From Pseudomonadota bacterium (GTDB taxonomy: Bacteria > Pseudomonadota > Gammaproteobacteria > Steroidobacterales > Steroidobacteraceae), in assembly GCA_037200975.1 (NCBI GenBank), contig JBBCGI010000001.1, positions 4,051,716-4,115,715 of the forward strand: a DNA stretch of 64,000 nt, given 5' to 3'. Below, in pieces: positions 18,729 to 27,790 of this stretch; position 1 is the stretch's first letter; each line of letters starts with the position of its first letter. The translations under genes were made by a program, and so were the position numbers. The notes under the pieces were generated by a model. That model searched no databases, was not told where the DNA came from, and saw only the letters and a program-made list of their open reading frames with translations.

Positions 18729-21266
18729 TCAACGGTATTTTTCGAGCGCCGCGCGCAGCTCGGGCATCGTCTGGTAACGCTTGTCCTTGTCGACTGACAT
18801 GGCCTGCATGATCACTTCGGGCAAGCCAGGTGGCAGTCCCGGGTTGATCTCGCGCGGCGGGCGCGCCTTGCCCTGCACGTGCTGGTACATGACCGACATG
18901 TGATCGCCGCGCGCGTACGGCGGCACGCCACACATGATTTCGTAGAGGATGACGCCGAGGGCGTACACGTCGGCGCGCTGATCCACTTTCTTGCCGAGGA
19001 TCTGTTCCGGCGCCATGTACTTCGGCGAACCGATGACGTAGCCGGTCTTGGTGAGCTGCGTGTCGCCTTCGCGCTGCGCAGCGGCCACGCCGAAGTCGAC
19101 GATCTTGAGCAGCCCCTCGGCGTTGATCAGCACGTTCGCGGGCTTCAAGTCGCGATGCACGATGCCGACCGCGTGGGCGACTTCCATGCCGGTGCAGATA
19201 TCGATGCCGAAGCCGAGTGCGCGCTGCAAGGGCATCGGTTTCTCGCCGACCACTTCGCTGCCGAGCGTGTGAGAGGGGAAATACTCCATCGAGATGGCGT
19301 AGTTGCCCTGGATGAACAGGAAGTCGTAGATGCGGATGACGTTGTGGTGCGTGATCTTGCGTGAGTAACGCAGCTCATGCACGAAACGCTTCATGATCTC
19401 TTCGTCTTCGGAGACGTTGGGATTCAGGAATTTGAGAATGAGGCGCTCGTCGACGACGGTGTCTTCCATCAGCAGCACGGTGCCGAACGCGCCCTTGCCG
19501 ATGCGCTCCACGTATTTGTAGCGGCCCTCGATGATGTCGCCGGGCTTGAGCGTCTGGATGTCGAGCTTCTGCGGCCCGGCCATCTTTTCCGCCTCTTTGA
19601 CGACGCGCTGCACTTCCTGCTCGGACATGAGCTGGGTGCGAGCGGCTGCCTGCGCGGTCGGTGGTGGCGCGGCAGCAGGACGTGGCGGTGGCACCTCGAC
19701 GCGCGGCCGCGGTGGCGGGACGGGCGGCGCTGCCATCTGCGCAGCGCTGGGAGCCTGCGTGGCAGCGGCGGGGCGATCCCGGGGTGCCATGTCGGGGACG
19801 CGATTCTGCGTCGAGGAGAGGCGCGTGCCGCTCACGGAGAAACGCGAATCGAGATCCGACAACGCGCGCAATGCCGCCTGGGCTACGGTCTGTTCCGCCG
19901 AAGTCGTCTGGGCCTGGATCTGCACGCGGATGTGCTCGAGCCGCCGTTCGTCGGCGAGTTTGGCGAGCGAATTGATCGCCTCCAGCCGGATATCTTTCTC
20001 TTCGCGCGACAGCAGCGGCAACACGGCATCGATGACTTTGTAGTCGCCAAGGCGGCCCAGGGCACGCACGACCACGGGCAATGATTTCGGCGGCGTGGAA
20101 TCGAGCATCTCCACCAGACGCGGCACGGCGCGCTTGCTGCCGATTTCCGCCAGCGCGTCGACGGCGCGTTCGCTGACCCACCAATCCTTGTCCTTGGTGG
20201 CCTCGATGAGATGACCGACCGCGCGGTCATCCTTAGTCTGGTTGAGAATCTCGACCGCCGCGCGGCGGATGTCTTCGTCCTGATCGCCCACCAGCTGCAA
20301 CACGGCCTCGACCACTCTCGGTCCGCCGATCTTGCCGAGCGCGTCAGCGGCGCGGCTGCGGACCCACCAGTCGTCGTCCGATACGGCTTCCAGCAGTTCT
20401 TTCACCGACTTCGCATTGCCGATTTCGTTCAGCACTTCGACCGCGGCGCGGCGCGCGTATTCGTTCTCGTCTTTCAGCACCGGGATCAGGAACTTGATCG
20501 TTTCCGGATCGTTCGCGCGGATGACCACGTCGATGGCCTTGTTCTGCACGTCGATCTCGGGATCGCGCAGCAGCGCGCAGACCTTCTCGATGTCGATCGG
20601 GCCGTCCATGCGGGCGAGGGCGGATAACGTCGCGGCGCGCACCAGCTTGTTGGTGTCGCCGAGCTGTTGCTGCAGTGCTCGTTGAACTTCGGGTTTCGGG
20701 AAGCGCGACAGGATGTTGATGATGTGCAGGCGCGCCACCGGATCCTTGCCGTTGAGGCGGCCGACCAGTTCCGGCAGATCGTTGTCGGTCGCAAGCTCGC
20801 CGAGGATGCGGAACAACGCGGCCTTTTCGTTGGCTTCCTGCTTGTACGCCGCCGCCAGGATTTCGCGCACCGACAACCTCGCACGGTGCGCGGTGATGAC
20901 GTCGAGCAGGGCGGACTTCGCGATGCCTTCGGTGCCCAGTGCGTCGAGCAGCATGGTCGGTGGATAAGCGCGGCTGCTCGACAGCGCCCAGGCGACGCCC
21001 GCGACCACGCGCGGGCTGCCGGTGACCATCGATTCGATGAACTTCGGGAAAGTCTTTTGATTGACGAGCCCGGTAAGCACTTCGATGTACGCGACGGTGG
21101 CGATCTTGTCGGCATCGGCGAGGGCCGCGGTTACCGGTTCGATAGCACCAGCCCCCAGCTCACGAAGTTTCGCGATGGCCTTCTGTGTTTGCGGAGCGGC
21201 TACATCGGTCGCTTCCTTGAGCTCCGTGATGAACCGATCGGCCCGGATGTTGGTGAAAAAACTCAT
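18729..21266 (-). CDS. HEAT-repeat Ser/Thr protein kinase
   Basis: An 845-residue protein combining about 480 residues of HEAT-type helical repeats, a Pro/Ala-rich linker (about 495-555), and a Hanks-type kinase domain from about residue 583. Kinase landmarks: the glycine loop IGKGAFGTVLL, a candidate ATP-binding Lys (about 612) in LILKFL, HRDLKPANVL with Asp about 706, DFG at about 724, and YMAPEQ. All catalytic residues look intact and no membrane segment is visible, so it should be an active cytoplasmic kinase. The repeats include units with DDWWVRSRAADALGKIG and DKDWWVSERAVDALAEIG. It precedes two PilT ATPases on the same strand; control of pilus retraction is inference from context. Confidence 0.93.
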   Translation of the reverse strand: MSFFTNIRADRFITELKEATDVAAPQTQKAIAKLRELGAGAIEPVTAALADADKIATVAYIEVLTGLVNQKTFPKFIESMVTGSPRVVAGVAWALSSSRAYPPTMLLDALGTEGIAKSALLDVITAHRARLSVREILAAAYKQEANEKAALFRILGELATDNDLPELVGRLNGKDPVARLHIINILSRFPKPEVQRALQQQLGDTNKLVRAATLSALARMDGPIDIEKVCALLRDPEIDVQNKAIDVVIRANDPETIKFLIPVLKDENEYARRAAVEVLNEIGNAKSVKELLEAVSDDDWWVRSRAADALGKIGGPRVVEAVLQLVGDQDEDIRRAAVEILNQTKDDRAVGHLIEATKDKDWWVSERAVDALAEIGSKRAVPRLVEMLDSTPPKSLPVVVRALGRLGDYKVIDAVLPLLSREEKDIRLEAINSLAKLADERRLEHIRVQIQAQTTSAEQTVAQAALRALSDLDSRFSVSGTRLSSTQNRVPDMAPRDRPAAATQAPSAAQMAAPPVPPPRPRVEVPPPRPAAAPPPTAQAAARTQLMSEQEVQRVVKEAEKMAGPQKLDIQTLKPGDIIEGRYKYVERIGKGAFGTVLLMEDTVVDERLILKFLNPNVSEDEEIMKRFVHELRYSRKITHHNVIRIYDFLFIQGNYAISMEYFPSHTLGSEVVGEKPMPLQRALGFGIDICTGMEVAHAVGIVHRDLKPANVLINAEGLLKIVDFGVAAAQREGDTQLTKTGYVIGSPKYMAPEQILGKKVDQRADVYALGVILYEIMCGVPPYARGDHMSVMYQHVQGKARPPREINPGLPPGLPEVIMQAMSVDKDKRYQTMPELRAALEKYR

Positions 21267-21401
21267 GAAACGGATGTTCCGCAGGAAGCGCGCGGGGCGG
21301 CCCCTCGAGGTGCGCTTGCGGAATGAATCAAGTCTGTCGTCCTTTGTTCCCGAACCCTGTTACAAAAATTATGCCATATGTCCCGTCGAGGCCGGCCGAT
21401 C

Positions 21402-21432
21402 TAGACCGCTTCCATGGAATTTTCGCTAGAAT
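21402..21432 (+). promoter_or_regulatory. Possible promoter of mrp
   Basis: TAGAAT at 21427-21432 matches five of six -10 bases, and TAGACC at 21402-21407 matches four of six -35 bases. The spacing of 19 is longer than ideal. It lies in the 203-base gap between the divergent kinase and mrp genes, which is visibly AT-richer around 21360-21380. The call is weak. Confidence 0.2.
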
Positions 21433-21469
21433 CCCCGCCCCTTCTGTCCCGGCGGACAAATTCATCACT

Positions 21470-22564
21470 ATGGCCCCCATGGCATCCGCCGAATTTCGCG
21501 CACTGGTTGAAAAATATCAGGACCCATATCTCGGTCAGAGCTTAGGAAGCGCCCAGGCGGTCGAGTCGGCTGAGCTGAAAGGTGATCGGGCTCACGTTCG
21601 CGTGGCACTGGGTTTCCCAGTCGGCGGCTACCAGGACGAATTCACGCGCGGTCTCGCGAGCCATGTCGGCGCGGGCGGCGGGCCCAGCGACATCGTGGTC
21701 GAGCTCACGTCCAGAATCACTGCACATGCCGTACAGCGGCAGCTTTCTCCGCTCGCGGGCGTTCGCAACATCGTGGCCGTCGCCTCGGGCAAAGGGGGAG
21801 TCGGGAAGTCGACGGTCGCAGCAAATCTTGCGCTCGCCTGGGCGCGTCAGGGCGCCAGGGTCGGGATCCTCGACGCCGACATCTATGGCCCGAGCCAGCC
21901 CATCATGCTCGGTCTCACCGGCCAGCGCCCCGCGTCGCCCGACGGCAAACGCATCAAGCCGCTTCAGGCCCATGGCCTGTCGGCGATGTCGATCGGGTTT
22001 CTCATCGATCCCGAACAGCCGATGGTCTGGCGCGGTCCGATGGTGACGCAGGCGCTGACGCAGTTGCTCGGCGACACGGATTGGGGGGATCTCGACTACC
22101 TCGTCATCGACATGCCACCCGGCACCGGCGACATCCAGCTGACGCTGGCGCAACGCGTGCCGGTGGCGGGTGCGGTCATCGTCACCACGCCGCAGGACAT
22201 TGCGCTCGCCGATGCCCGCAAGGGCCTCAAGATGTTCGAGAAGGTCAATGTGCCGGTGCTCGGCATCGTCGAGAACATGAGCGTGCACGTGTGCAGCAAC
22301 TGCGGACACGTCGAACATCTGTTCGGCTCCGGTGGTGGCGCGCGTATGGCGGCACAGTACGGCGTCGAGCTGCTCGGCGAATTGCCGCTCGACGTGCGCG
22401 TGCGCGAGGAGGCCGACGGCGGCGTGCCGACGGTCGCGGCGCAGCCGGATGCGGCACATGCGGCGCCATACTTCGCGATGGCGCGGCGCACGGCTGCGGC
22501 GCTGTCGCGGCGCGCGAAGGATCGATCGACCCTGTTTCCCAAAATCGTCGTGGAAGAAAGCTGA
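21470..22564 (+). CDS. apbC: Mrp/ApbC iron-sulfur cluster carrier ATPase
   Basis: P-loop ATPase that carries 4Fe-4S clusters to apoproteins. It has 364 residues from the ATG at 21470; a second ATG lies at 21479. Visible: an N-terminal MIP18-like domain (residues about 5-90), the deviant Walker A SGKGGVGKSTVA, LDADIYGPSQP, IDMPPGTGDIQLTL, and the cluster-ligand cysteines in VHVCSNCGH. The in-frame region upstream to 21323 is not conserved. It is followed by dcd, an order common in gammaproteobacteria; the 96-base gap holds a hairpin. Confidence 0.95.
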   Translation: MAPMASAEFRALVEKYQDPYLGQSLGSAQAVESAELKGDRAHVRVALGFPVGGYQDEFTRGLASHVGAGGGPSDIVVELTSRITAHAVQRQLSPLAGVRNIVAVASGKGGVGKSTVAANLALAWARQGARVGILDADIYGPSQPIMLGLTGQRPASPDGKRIKPLQAHGLSAMSIGFLIDPEQPMVWRGPMVTQALTQLLGDTDWGDLDYLVIDMPPGTGDIQLTLAQRVPVAGAVIVTTPQDIALADARKGLKMFEKVNVPVLGIVENMSVHVCSNCGHVEHLFGSGGGARMAAQYGVELLGELPLDVRVREEADGGVPTVAAQPDAAHAAPYFAMARRTAAALSRRAKDRSTLFPKIVVEES

Positions 22565-22576
22565 TAACAAAAAAAT

Positions 22577-22601
22577 CATGCGCGCCGATCGAGCGCGCAT
22601 G
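22577..22601 (-). terminator. Hairpin with A-tract, terminator-like on the minus strand
   Basis: A perfect 9-base stem (CATGCGCGC and its complement) closes a 7-base loop. On the plus strand a run of seven A residues lies just before it, so on the minus strand the hairpin would be followed by U residues like an intrinsic terminator. It sits between the codirectional mrp and dcd genes, so it would stop antisense rather than sense transcription. Confidence 0.35.
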
Positions 22602-22660
22602 CGCGCTAGTAGAATGAACGACTTCGCATTCGCGCGGGCACACACGCCGAGGTCATGAAG

Positions 22661-24355
22661 ATGAGCATCAAGTCCGACAACTGGATCCGGCGGATGTCGG
22701 AACAGCAGAAGATGATCGAGCCGTTCGAGCCCGGGCAAGTCCGGAACGTTGACGGGCACAAGATCGTCTCTTATGGCACTTCGAGTTACGGATACGACGT
22801 CCGTTGTTCGCGCGAATTCAAGATTTTCACGAACATCAACTCGACGATCGTCGATCCGAAGGCGTTCGACGAAAAAAGCTTCGTCGATGTGAACGCAGAC
22901 GTCTGCATCATTCCGCCGAATTCTTTCGCGCTCGCTCGTACCATCGAATATTTTCGGATTCCGCGCTCCACGCTCGTCGTATGCCTGGGCAAGTCGACGT
23001 ATGCGCGCTGCTTCAGCGGCGATACGCGCGTCGCACTCGTAGATGGGACCACACCGACACTCGCGGAGATGGCTGGCCGACATGAAGCCGGTGAAGTGTT
23101 CTGGGGTTATAGCATCGGTCCCAATGGACGGCTCATCGTGACTTTGCTCGATGCTCCGCGCTTCATCGGCCGGGATTCCTTGCTCGAGGTAGAGCTGGAC
23201 TCGGGTGAGAAAATCAATGCGACGCCGGATCATCAGTTCATGCGTCGCGATGGCCGGATGGCCCAGGCGAATGAGCTACGTGCAGGTGATGCACTCATGC
23301 CGCTGTATCGCGAGTACGCGCGCGGCTACGAGATGGTTTACCAGCCTCTGACCGGACACTTGTATCCGACCCATCGCCTTTCGGATGAGTGGAATCTTCG
23401 TCACGGCATCTATGCCGACGAGCCGGGCACACACCGGCATCATCTTGACATCAATCGCCGCAACAATCGGCCGACAAATCTCGTGCGTATGCTGGCGGAA
23501 GATCACATCCGACTACACAACAGCGATAACTACGGGGAGGGTTTCGATTCCGACGCCCACGGCGCTGCAATTGCCGATGCGTTGGAACGCCTTGCACTCG
23601 ACCCATCCTGGCGTGAACACTTTGCCCGCGCGCAATCCGAGCGCGCGCGGAATTTTTGGGCAGATGAACGGTATGCAGCGATTCGCGCCAAGCTGATCTA
23701 CCAGCGCCGAAATCCCACCGCGGAAACGCGAGAGGCGCATCGACGTGCGACGTTGGCCCGTTATTCTGATCCGGCCGCGCGGATTCGTCACGGTGAGATC
23801 ATGGTCGAAGCCTGGTCGCGTGATGACGGTTCGCGCCGACGCAAACAGGCAGACGTTGCGAGGTCCATCAACCTCCGTGGCGAGATTACGGCTGATGTCG
23901 TGCGAATCGCTTTGCACGAGACCGGATCCATTCGCGGCGCCGCGGATATGCTCAAGTGCGACCGCTCGGTGTTCCGGCGCTTTCCAATGGTGATCGCAGA
24001 ATTTCGCGGGACGCCGGCTTATCGAAACCACAAGGTTGTCGCCGTGCGCGAGCTTCGCGGTGATCACGATGTCTATTGCCTTACCGTGCCCGAGGCGGGC
24101 AATTTCGGCCTCGCGTCGGGCGTTTTCGTAAGCAATTGCGGAATCATCGTCAACGTAACGCCTTTGGAACCCGAGTGGGAAGGCCACGTGACGCTGGAGT
24201 TTTCGAACACCACGCCGTTGCCGGCGAAGATCTACGCCAACGAAGGTGTGGCGCAGATGTTGTTCTTCGAATCGGACGAGGTGTGCTCGACGTCGTACAA
24301 GGATCGTGGCGGCAAGTACCAGGGGCAGAAGGGCGTGACGCTGCCGAAGACCTGA
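22661..24355 (+). CDS. dcd: dCTP deaminase precursor interrupted by an intein
   Basis: Deaminates dCTP to dUTP for thymidylate synthesis. The 564-residue precursor consists of an N-extein (residues 1-116), a 376-residue intein, and a C-extein (from Cys493). Joined, the exteins give a 188-residue Dcd of the Pseudomonas type: [21 protein letters not shown] joined to [17 protein letters not shown], the catalytic Glu in VTLEFSNTT, and [14 protein letters not shown]. The insertion follows the Arg aligned with E. coli Arg115, beside the active site, so splicing should be needed for activity. ATG 22661 is chosen because GAGG lies 8 bases upstream and the spliced length then matches the family. An ATG at 22655 is also in frame. 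Confidence 0.96.
   Translation: MSIKSDNWIRRMSEQQKMIEPFEPGQVRNVDGHKIVSYGTSSYGYDVRCSREFKIFTNINSTIVDPKAFDEKSFVDVNADVCIIPPNSFALARTIEYFRIPRSTLVVCLGKSTYARCFSGDTRVALVDGTTPTLAEMAGRHEAGEVFWGYSIGPNGRLIVTLLDAPRFIGRDSLLEVELDSGEKINATPDHQFMRRDGRMAQANELRAGDALMPLYREYARGYEMVYQPLTGHLYPTHRLSDEWNLRHGIYADEPGTHRHHLDINRRNNRPTNLVRMLAEDHIRLHNSDNYGEGFDSDAHGAAIADALERLALDPSWREHFARAQSERARNFWADERYAAIRAKLIYQRRNPTAETREAHRRATLARYSDPAARIRHGEIMVEAWSRDDGSRRRKQADVARSINLRGEITADVVRIALHETGSIRGAADMLKCDRSVFRRFPMVIAEFRGTPAYRNHKVVAVRELRGDHDVYCLTVPEAGNFGLASGVFVSNCGIIVNVTPLEPEWEGHVTLEFSNTTPLPAKIYANEGVAQMLFFESDEVCSTSYKDRGGKYQGQKGVTLPKT
23009..24136 (+). other. Dcd intein (376 residues) with HNH homing endonuclease
   Basis: An in-frame protein insertion with intein blocks at both ends. 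Block A is [13 protein letters not shown], with Cys1 as nucleophile. Block B contains TPDH (intein residues 72-75). Blocks F and G are [14 protein letters not shown] and ASGVFVSN, ending in Asn376 and followed by Cys+1. Residues about 140-171 form an HNH nuclease core ([18 protein letters not shown], then DHIRLHN). Residues about 200-270 hold two similar short units with SDPAAR-type and W-containing motifs, and about 290-326 resembles a helix-turn-helix ([18 protein letters not shown]), possibly for DNA recognition. The penultimate residue is Ser, not the usual His, and the block F His is Gly; related inteins tolerate both. The nuclease type is from motif reading only. Confidence 0.93.
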
Positions 24356-24377
24356 AAAATAGGCATGTCCCGTTTTT
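24355..24377. terminator. Possible bidirectional terminator between dcd and DUF3108 gene
   Basis: The 22 bases between these convergent genes begin with AAAAA and end with TTTTT around an imperfect GC-containing stem (AGG opposite CCC with one mismatch). The A-tract/U-tract symmetry fits a two-way terminator, but the stem is short. Confidence 0.3.
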
Positions 24378-25082
24378 CTAGCGGTCGACGGATTGTATCC
24401 GCAGGGTCACTTCGGTCTTCTTGCCGCGAACACTCTCGGCCTTGACCGGTAGATAGCCCAGCGCCGGCGCGACCCAGGTGCGCGTCAGGCGATCGGTATT
24501 CTGGCGCTTGCTGACATAGATCACGGTATCGAGCTCGCCGAGTTCGGTGTCGATGCGGGCATTACCCTCGAGGCTCAGCTCGTATTCCTTGAGCTTGTTG
24601 GCGTCGATCATCCAGACGCTGCCCGAAAGCTTGCCGCTGGCGAGGCCCCGCAATGAGGCTATCTGCAATGACATCGCGTCCTGGGCGCCGTCCGGCAGCT
24701 CCAGATCGACGACGCGTTCCTTCGCGGTGCCGGTGACGCGCTTTTCCTGCCAGTCGAAGTTCAGATCGATCGGCCGGTCTTTTTCGTCCATGCCGCGAAA
24801 ATTGACCGGTACCACGCGGCCATCGACGAGCTTGAAGGTGCTCGTCTGGGTCAAGGCGTCGGGGAAGGCCATGCGGAACAGCCCGCGCGCCGAATTCACG
24901 GACGAGTAGGTGTAGCTGTCGTCGCCCGAGCGCAGCAGCTCGACGGTCGAGATGGCGGCGGTCATGCCTTTCCATTCGGCGATGTAGGTAGCCTTGAAGG
25001 GCTTCAGGTCGACCGGATCGGCGCTGGCCATACCGCAGACTCCGAGCAGCGCGAACCACAACAATGCCTCAGGCCGCCGCAT
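24378..25082 (-). CDS. DUF3108 domain periplasmic protein
   Basis: A 234-residue exported protein with a Sec signal (residues 1-21, cleavage after GMASA). The mature part is the DUF3108 beta-rich fold: LKPFKATYIAEWKG at the start, SYTYSSVNSARGLFR, and the C-terminal RTWVAPALGYLPVKAE. The family is often encoded beside purN in gammaproteobacteria; its function is unknown. The ATG at 25082 overlaps the purN stop by 14 bases. The longer in-frame reading to 25514 runs antiparallel in frame through purN and is a shadow. It is convergent with dcd. Confidence 0.9.
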   Translation of the reverse strand: MRRPEALLWFALLGVCGMASADPVDLKPFKATYIAEWKGMTAAISTVELLRSGDDSYTYSSVNSARGLFRMAFPDALTQTSTFKLVDGRVVPVNFRGMDEKDRPIDLNFDWQEKRVTGTAKERVVDLELPDGAQDAMSLQIASLRGLASGKLSGSVWMIDANKLKEYELSLEGNARIDTELGELDTVIYVSKRQNTDRLTRTWVAPALGYLPVKAESVRGKKTEVTLRIQSVDR

Positions 25083-25719
25083 CGTTTTCCTCGATGAGCG
25101 GGGCGGCGAGGCGCGCGCCGTCGAACCAGACCGCGCCGGCGCGCCATTCCACACGTCCGGCGGCAATGAGCGAGCACACATGGGGGTAGATGATGTGTTC
25201 CAGCGCATGAACGCGCGCTGAAACCGTATCCGGGGTGTCTGCGCCGTGGATTCGCAGCCGCCCCTGCATGATGACCGGCCCGCCGTCGAGCTCGGCGGTG
25301 ACGTAATGCACGCTCGCGCCATGATGCGAATCCTTTGCCGCCAGCGCGCGCGCGTGGGTGTCGAGTCCCTTGTAGCGGGGCAACAGCGACGGATGAATGT
25401 TGAGCAGCCGGCCTTCGAAACGCTGCACGAAGCCGGCCGATAAAATGCGCATGAAACCGGCCAGCGCCACGAGTTCGGCCCCGCTGCCCGAGAGCTCCGC
25501 GGCCAGCGCAGCATCGAAGCTGTCGCGATCGGGAAATTGTTTCACCGGCACGACCGCCGTACGGATGCCCAGTGCCGCGGCGCGCGCGAGGCCGCCCGCG
25601 CTCTCGCGGTCGGCGATGACTCTAACTACGTTGAAACGGCTGCCGGGGGCCTGGGAGGCGCGCACGATGGCTTCCATGTTGCTGCCGCGCCCCGAGATGA
25701 CCACGGCGACCGGCAACAC
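25069..25719 (-). CDS. purN: Phosphoribosylglycinamide formyltransferase
   Basis: Transfers formyl from 10-formyl-tetrahydrofolate to GAR in purine synthesis. It has 216 residues, the normal length. Visible: VVISGRGSNMEAIV at the N terminus, ALAGFMRILS, NIHPSLLPRYKGLDTHARAL with the catalytic Asn-His, and GASVHYVTAELDGGPVI with the catalytic Asp. It lies 5 bases after purM and overlaps the DUF3108 gene by 14 bases, all on one strand. Confidence 0.97.
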   Translation of the reverse strand: MLPVAVVISGRGSNMEAIVRASQAPGSRFNVVRVIADRESAGGLARAAALGIRTAVVPVKQFPDRDSFDAALAAELSGSGAELVALAGFMRILSAGFVQRFEGRLLNIHPSLLPRYKGLDTHARALAAKDSHHGASVHYVTAELDGGPVIMQGRLRIHGADTPDTVSARVHALEHIIYPHVCSLIAAGRVEWRAGAVWFDGARLAAPLIEENDAAA

Positions 25720-25724
25720 GGCGT

Positions 25725-26756
25725 CTATTCCTCGATGAAGACGCCGCGCGGGCCGCGCCCGACGCTGCCGATGACGGTGGCGGTTTCACCCGATGCCGCG
25801 AGCGCGGCCAGCGCCGCGTCGGCATCGGCCGGCGCAACCACGACGATCATGCCGATGCCGCAGTTGAAAGTGCGATACATCTCGGCGGCCGCGATCGAGC
25901 CTGTGGCAGCCAGCCAGTCGAACACCGGATCGCGCCCCCAGCTGCGCCGCTGCAGCACGACTTCGAAGCCGTCGGGTAACACGCGCGGAATGTTGTCGGT
26001 GAGGCCACCGCCGGTGATGTGCGCGAAGCCTTTGACGTTCACCTGCTTGGCCAGCGTCAGCATCGACTTCACGTAGATGCGCGTGGGTGTGAGCAGCCGG
26101 TCGAACAGCGCCTTGCCATCGAGCTGGGTCTTCTCGTTGGCCGACGCCACCGCCACCAGTTTGCGGATCAGCGAATAACCATTGGAATGCGGCCCGGAGG
26201 AGGCGAGCCCGATTACGACGTCGCCCGCGGCGGTCTTCGTGCCGTCGATGACTGCGTCGCGTTCGACGATTCCCACACAGAAGCCGGCAAGGTCGTAGTC
26301 GTCGCCGTGGTACATGCCCGGCATCTCGGCGGTTTCGCCGCCGACCAGCGCGGCACCTGCGAGCTCGCAACCTTCGGCGATGCCACGGATGACGGCCTCC
26401 GCCACGTCGACGCGCAATTTGCCGGTGGCGTAGTAGTCGAGGAAGAAGAGTGGCTCCGCGCCAGAAACGGCGACGTCGTTGGCGCACATGGCAACCAGGT
26501 CGATGCCTATCTTGTCGTGGCGGCCCGTATCGATGGCCAGCCGCAGCTTGGTGCCCACGCCGTCGGTGCCGGACACCAGCACGGGTTTGCGGTAGCGATC
26601 GAGCGGTACTTCGACCAGTGCGCCGAAGCCGCCAATCCCGGCGAGCACCTCCTTGCGCATCGTCCGTTTGACCACGGGTTTGATGCGTTCGACGAGTTCG
26701 TCGCCCGCGTCGATATCGACGCCGGCATCGCGATAAGTCAGTCCGGATTGGGTCAT
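25725..26756 (-). CDS. purM: Phosphoribosylformylglycinamidine cyclo-ligase (AIR synthetase)
   Basis: ATP-dependent ring closure of FGAM to AIR in purine synthesis. It has 343 residues from the ATG at 26756 ([15 protein letters not shown]), the family length. Visible: [16 protein letters not shown], the Asn-Asp of [48 protein letters not shown], and [19 protein letters not shown]. An in-frame reading upstream to 26822 overlaps the divergent DUF2066 gene and is not used. It heads the purM-purN-DUF3108 operon; the 56-base gap to the divergent gene must hold both promoters. Confidence 0.97.
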   Translation of the reverse strand: MTQSGLTYRDAGVDIDAGDELVERIKPVVKRTMRKEVLAGIGGFGALVEVPLDRYRKPVLVSGTDGVGTKLRLAIDTGRHDKIGIDLVAMCANDVAVSGAEPLFFLDYYATGKLRVDVAEAVIRGIAEGCELAGAALVGGETAEMPGMYHGDDYDLAGFCVGIVERDAVIDGTKTAAGDVVIGLASSGPHSNGYSLIRKLVAVASANEKTQLDGKALFDRLLTPTRIYVKSMLTLAKQVNVKGFAHITGGGLTDNIPRVLPDGFEVVLQRRSWGRDPVFDWLAATGSIAAAEMYRTFNCGIGMIVVVAPADADAALAALAASGETATVIGSVGRGPRGVFIEE

Positions 26757-26812
26757 TGAGAGTGCGGGTGCCGGCGCGGCAGGTCGGGAAAAAACGTGCG
26801 ATATTGTAGCCA

Positions 26813-27778
26813 ATGCGAACATTCATCGTGAGTTTGATCGCGGCCGCGCTACTCGGCTTTGCGGGCGGTGCCCAAGCCACCCGCCCGGTGCGTGTCTACG
26901 AGGCTTCCGTGTCGTCGCAGACCGACGCGGCGGTGCAGTCGCAGGCCGCGTTGCGCCAGGTGCTGGTGCGCGCCACCGGCGCGCGCGACGCGGCCAACGA
27001 TCCCGCGTTGGCCGCAATCCTCGCGCAGGCGCAAACCTATGTGCTCGGCACTCGCCCTGGCACCAGCGGCACCACGCAGGTCGTGATGTTCGATGGCGCC
27101 GCGCTCGAGCGCGACATCGTCGCCGCGGGCCGTTCCATCTGGCTCAGCGAACGGCCGGTGTTGCTGGTCGTGCTCACCGGCGGGCCGGCGACCGGCGCTT
27201 TCGAAAACCGCCGCCAGATCGAAGGCGCGCTCGATGCCGCGGCCAATCGCCGCGGTCAGCCGATCAGCGTCGCGCGGCCCGAAACGCTGGGACTGCCGGC
27301 GACGGGCGATATTCCCGCCGACGCCGCCCTCGCGGCCGGTCAGCGCATCCGCAGCGCCGATGCGGTGCTGGTGGGTTATGGCGATGCCGTGCCCGGCGGC
27401 GGCCCGTGGCGCTGGACGCTCAACGGCTCCGGCATCAACGAGACCTGGAATGGCTCGCTCGAAGAGGGCATTCACGGCTCGGCCGATATCCTGGCGCGCA
27501 ATTCGGCGGCGTATGCCGCGTTGCCGGAGCTGGCGATCCTCGTGGAAGTCGACGGCGTGCCCTCGCTCAAGGATTACGCGCGTGTGGCAGATTTGCTTGG
27601 CGGCGCCAATGGCGTGCGCAGCGTGCAGCTCGCCGAGGCCACGGGCACACGCGTGACGTTCACGGTGGTGACACGCGGCGGCGCGGATGTCCTGCAGTCC
27701 GGACTCGGCGGCAATGCCCACTTCGAACGCGCCGAGCCGCGCGCGGGCGGCGCGGTCGCCTATCGATATCGTCCTTGA
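26813..27778 (+). CDS. DUF2066 domain periplasmic protein
   Basis: A 321-residue exported protein with a signal peptide (residues about 1-22, ending GGAQA). The DUF2066 region covers most of the mature protein: [28 protein letters not shown], and the following segments with [10 protein letters not shown]. The family is found divergent from purM and upstream of hda in gammaproteobacteria, as here, and has no established function. It is followed after 12 bases by the PgsA-like gene and probably shares its transcript. Confidence 0.9.
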   Translation: MRTFIVSLIAAALLGFAGGAQATRPVRVYEASVSSQTDAAVQSQAALRQVLVRATGARDAANDPALAAILAQAQTYVLGTRPGTSGTTQVVMFDGAALERDIVAAGRSIWLSERPVLLVVLTGGPATGAFENRRQIEGALDAAANRRGQPISVARPETLGLPATGDIPADAALAAGQRIRSADAVLVGYGDAVPGGGPWRWTLNGSGINETWNGSLEEGIHGSADILARNSAAYAALPELAILVEVDGVPSLKDYARVADLLGGANGVRSVQLAEATGTRVTFTVVTRGGADVLQSGLGGNAHFERAEPRAGGAVAYRYRP

Positions 27779-27790
27779 ATCCTTGACGTC

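Noticed and set aside
22592-22607. A perfect 16-base palindrome AGCGCGCA-TGCGCGCT as an operator
   Set aside because: It overlaps the hairpin stem and consists of alternating GC, so it is likely a by-product; no regulator is nearby.
23009-24136. The dcd insertion as a misassembled or foreign gene fragment
   Set aside because: It is in frame at both ends, has intein blocks at both junctions, and the few lines I counted show GC content within the local range, with no break.
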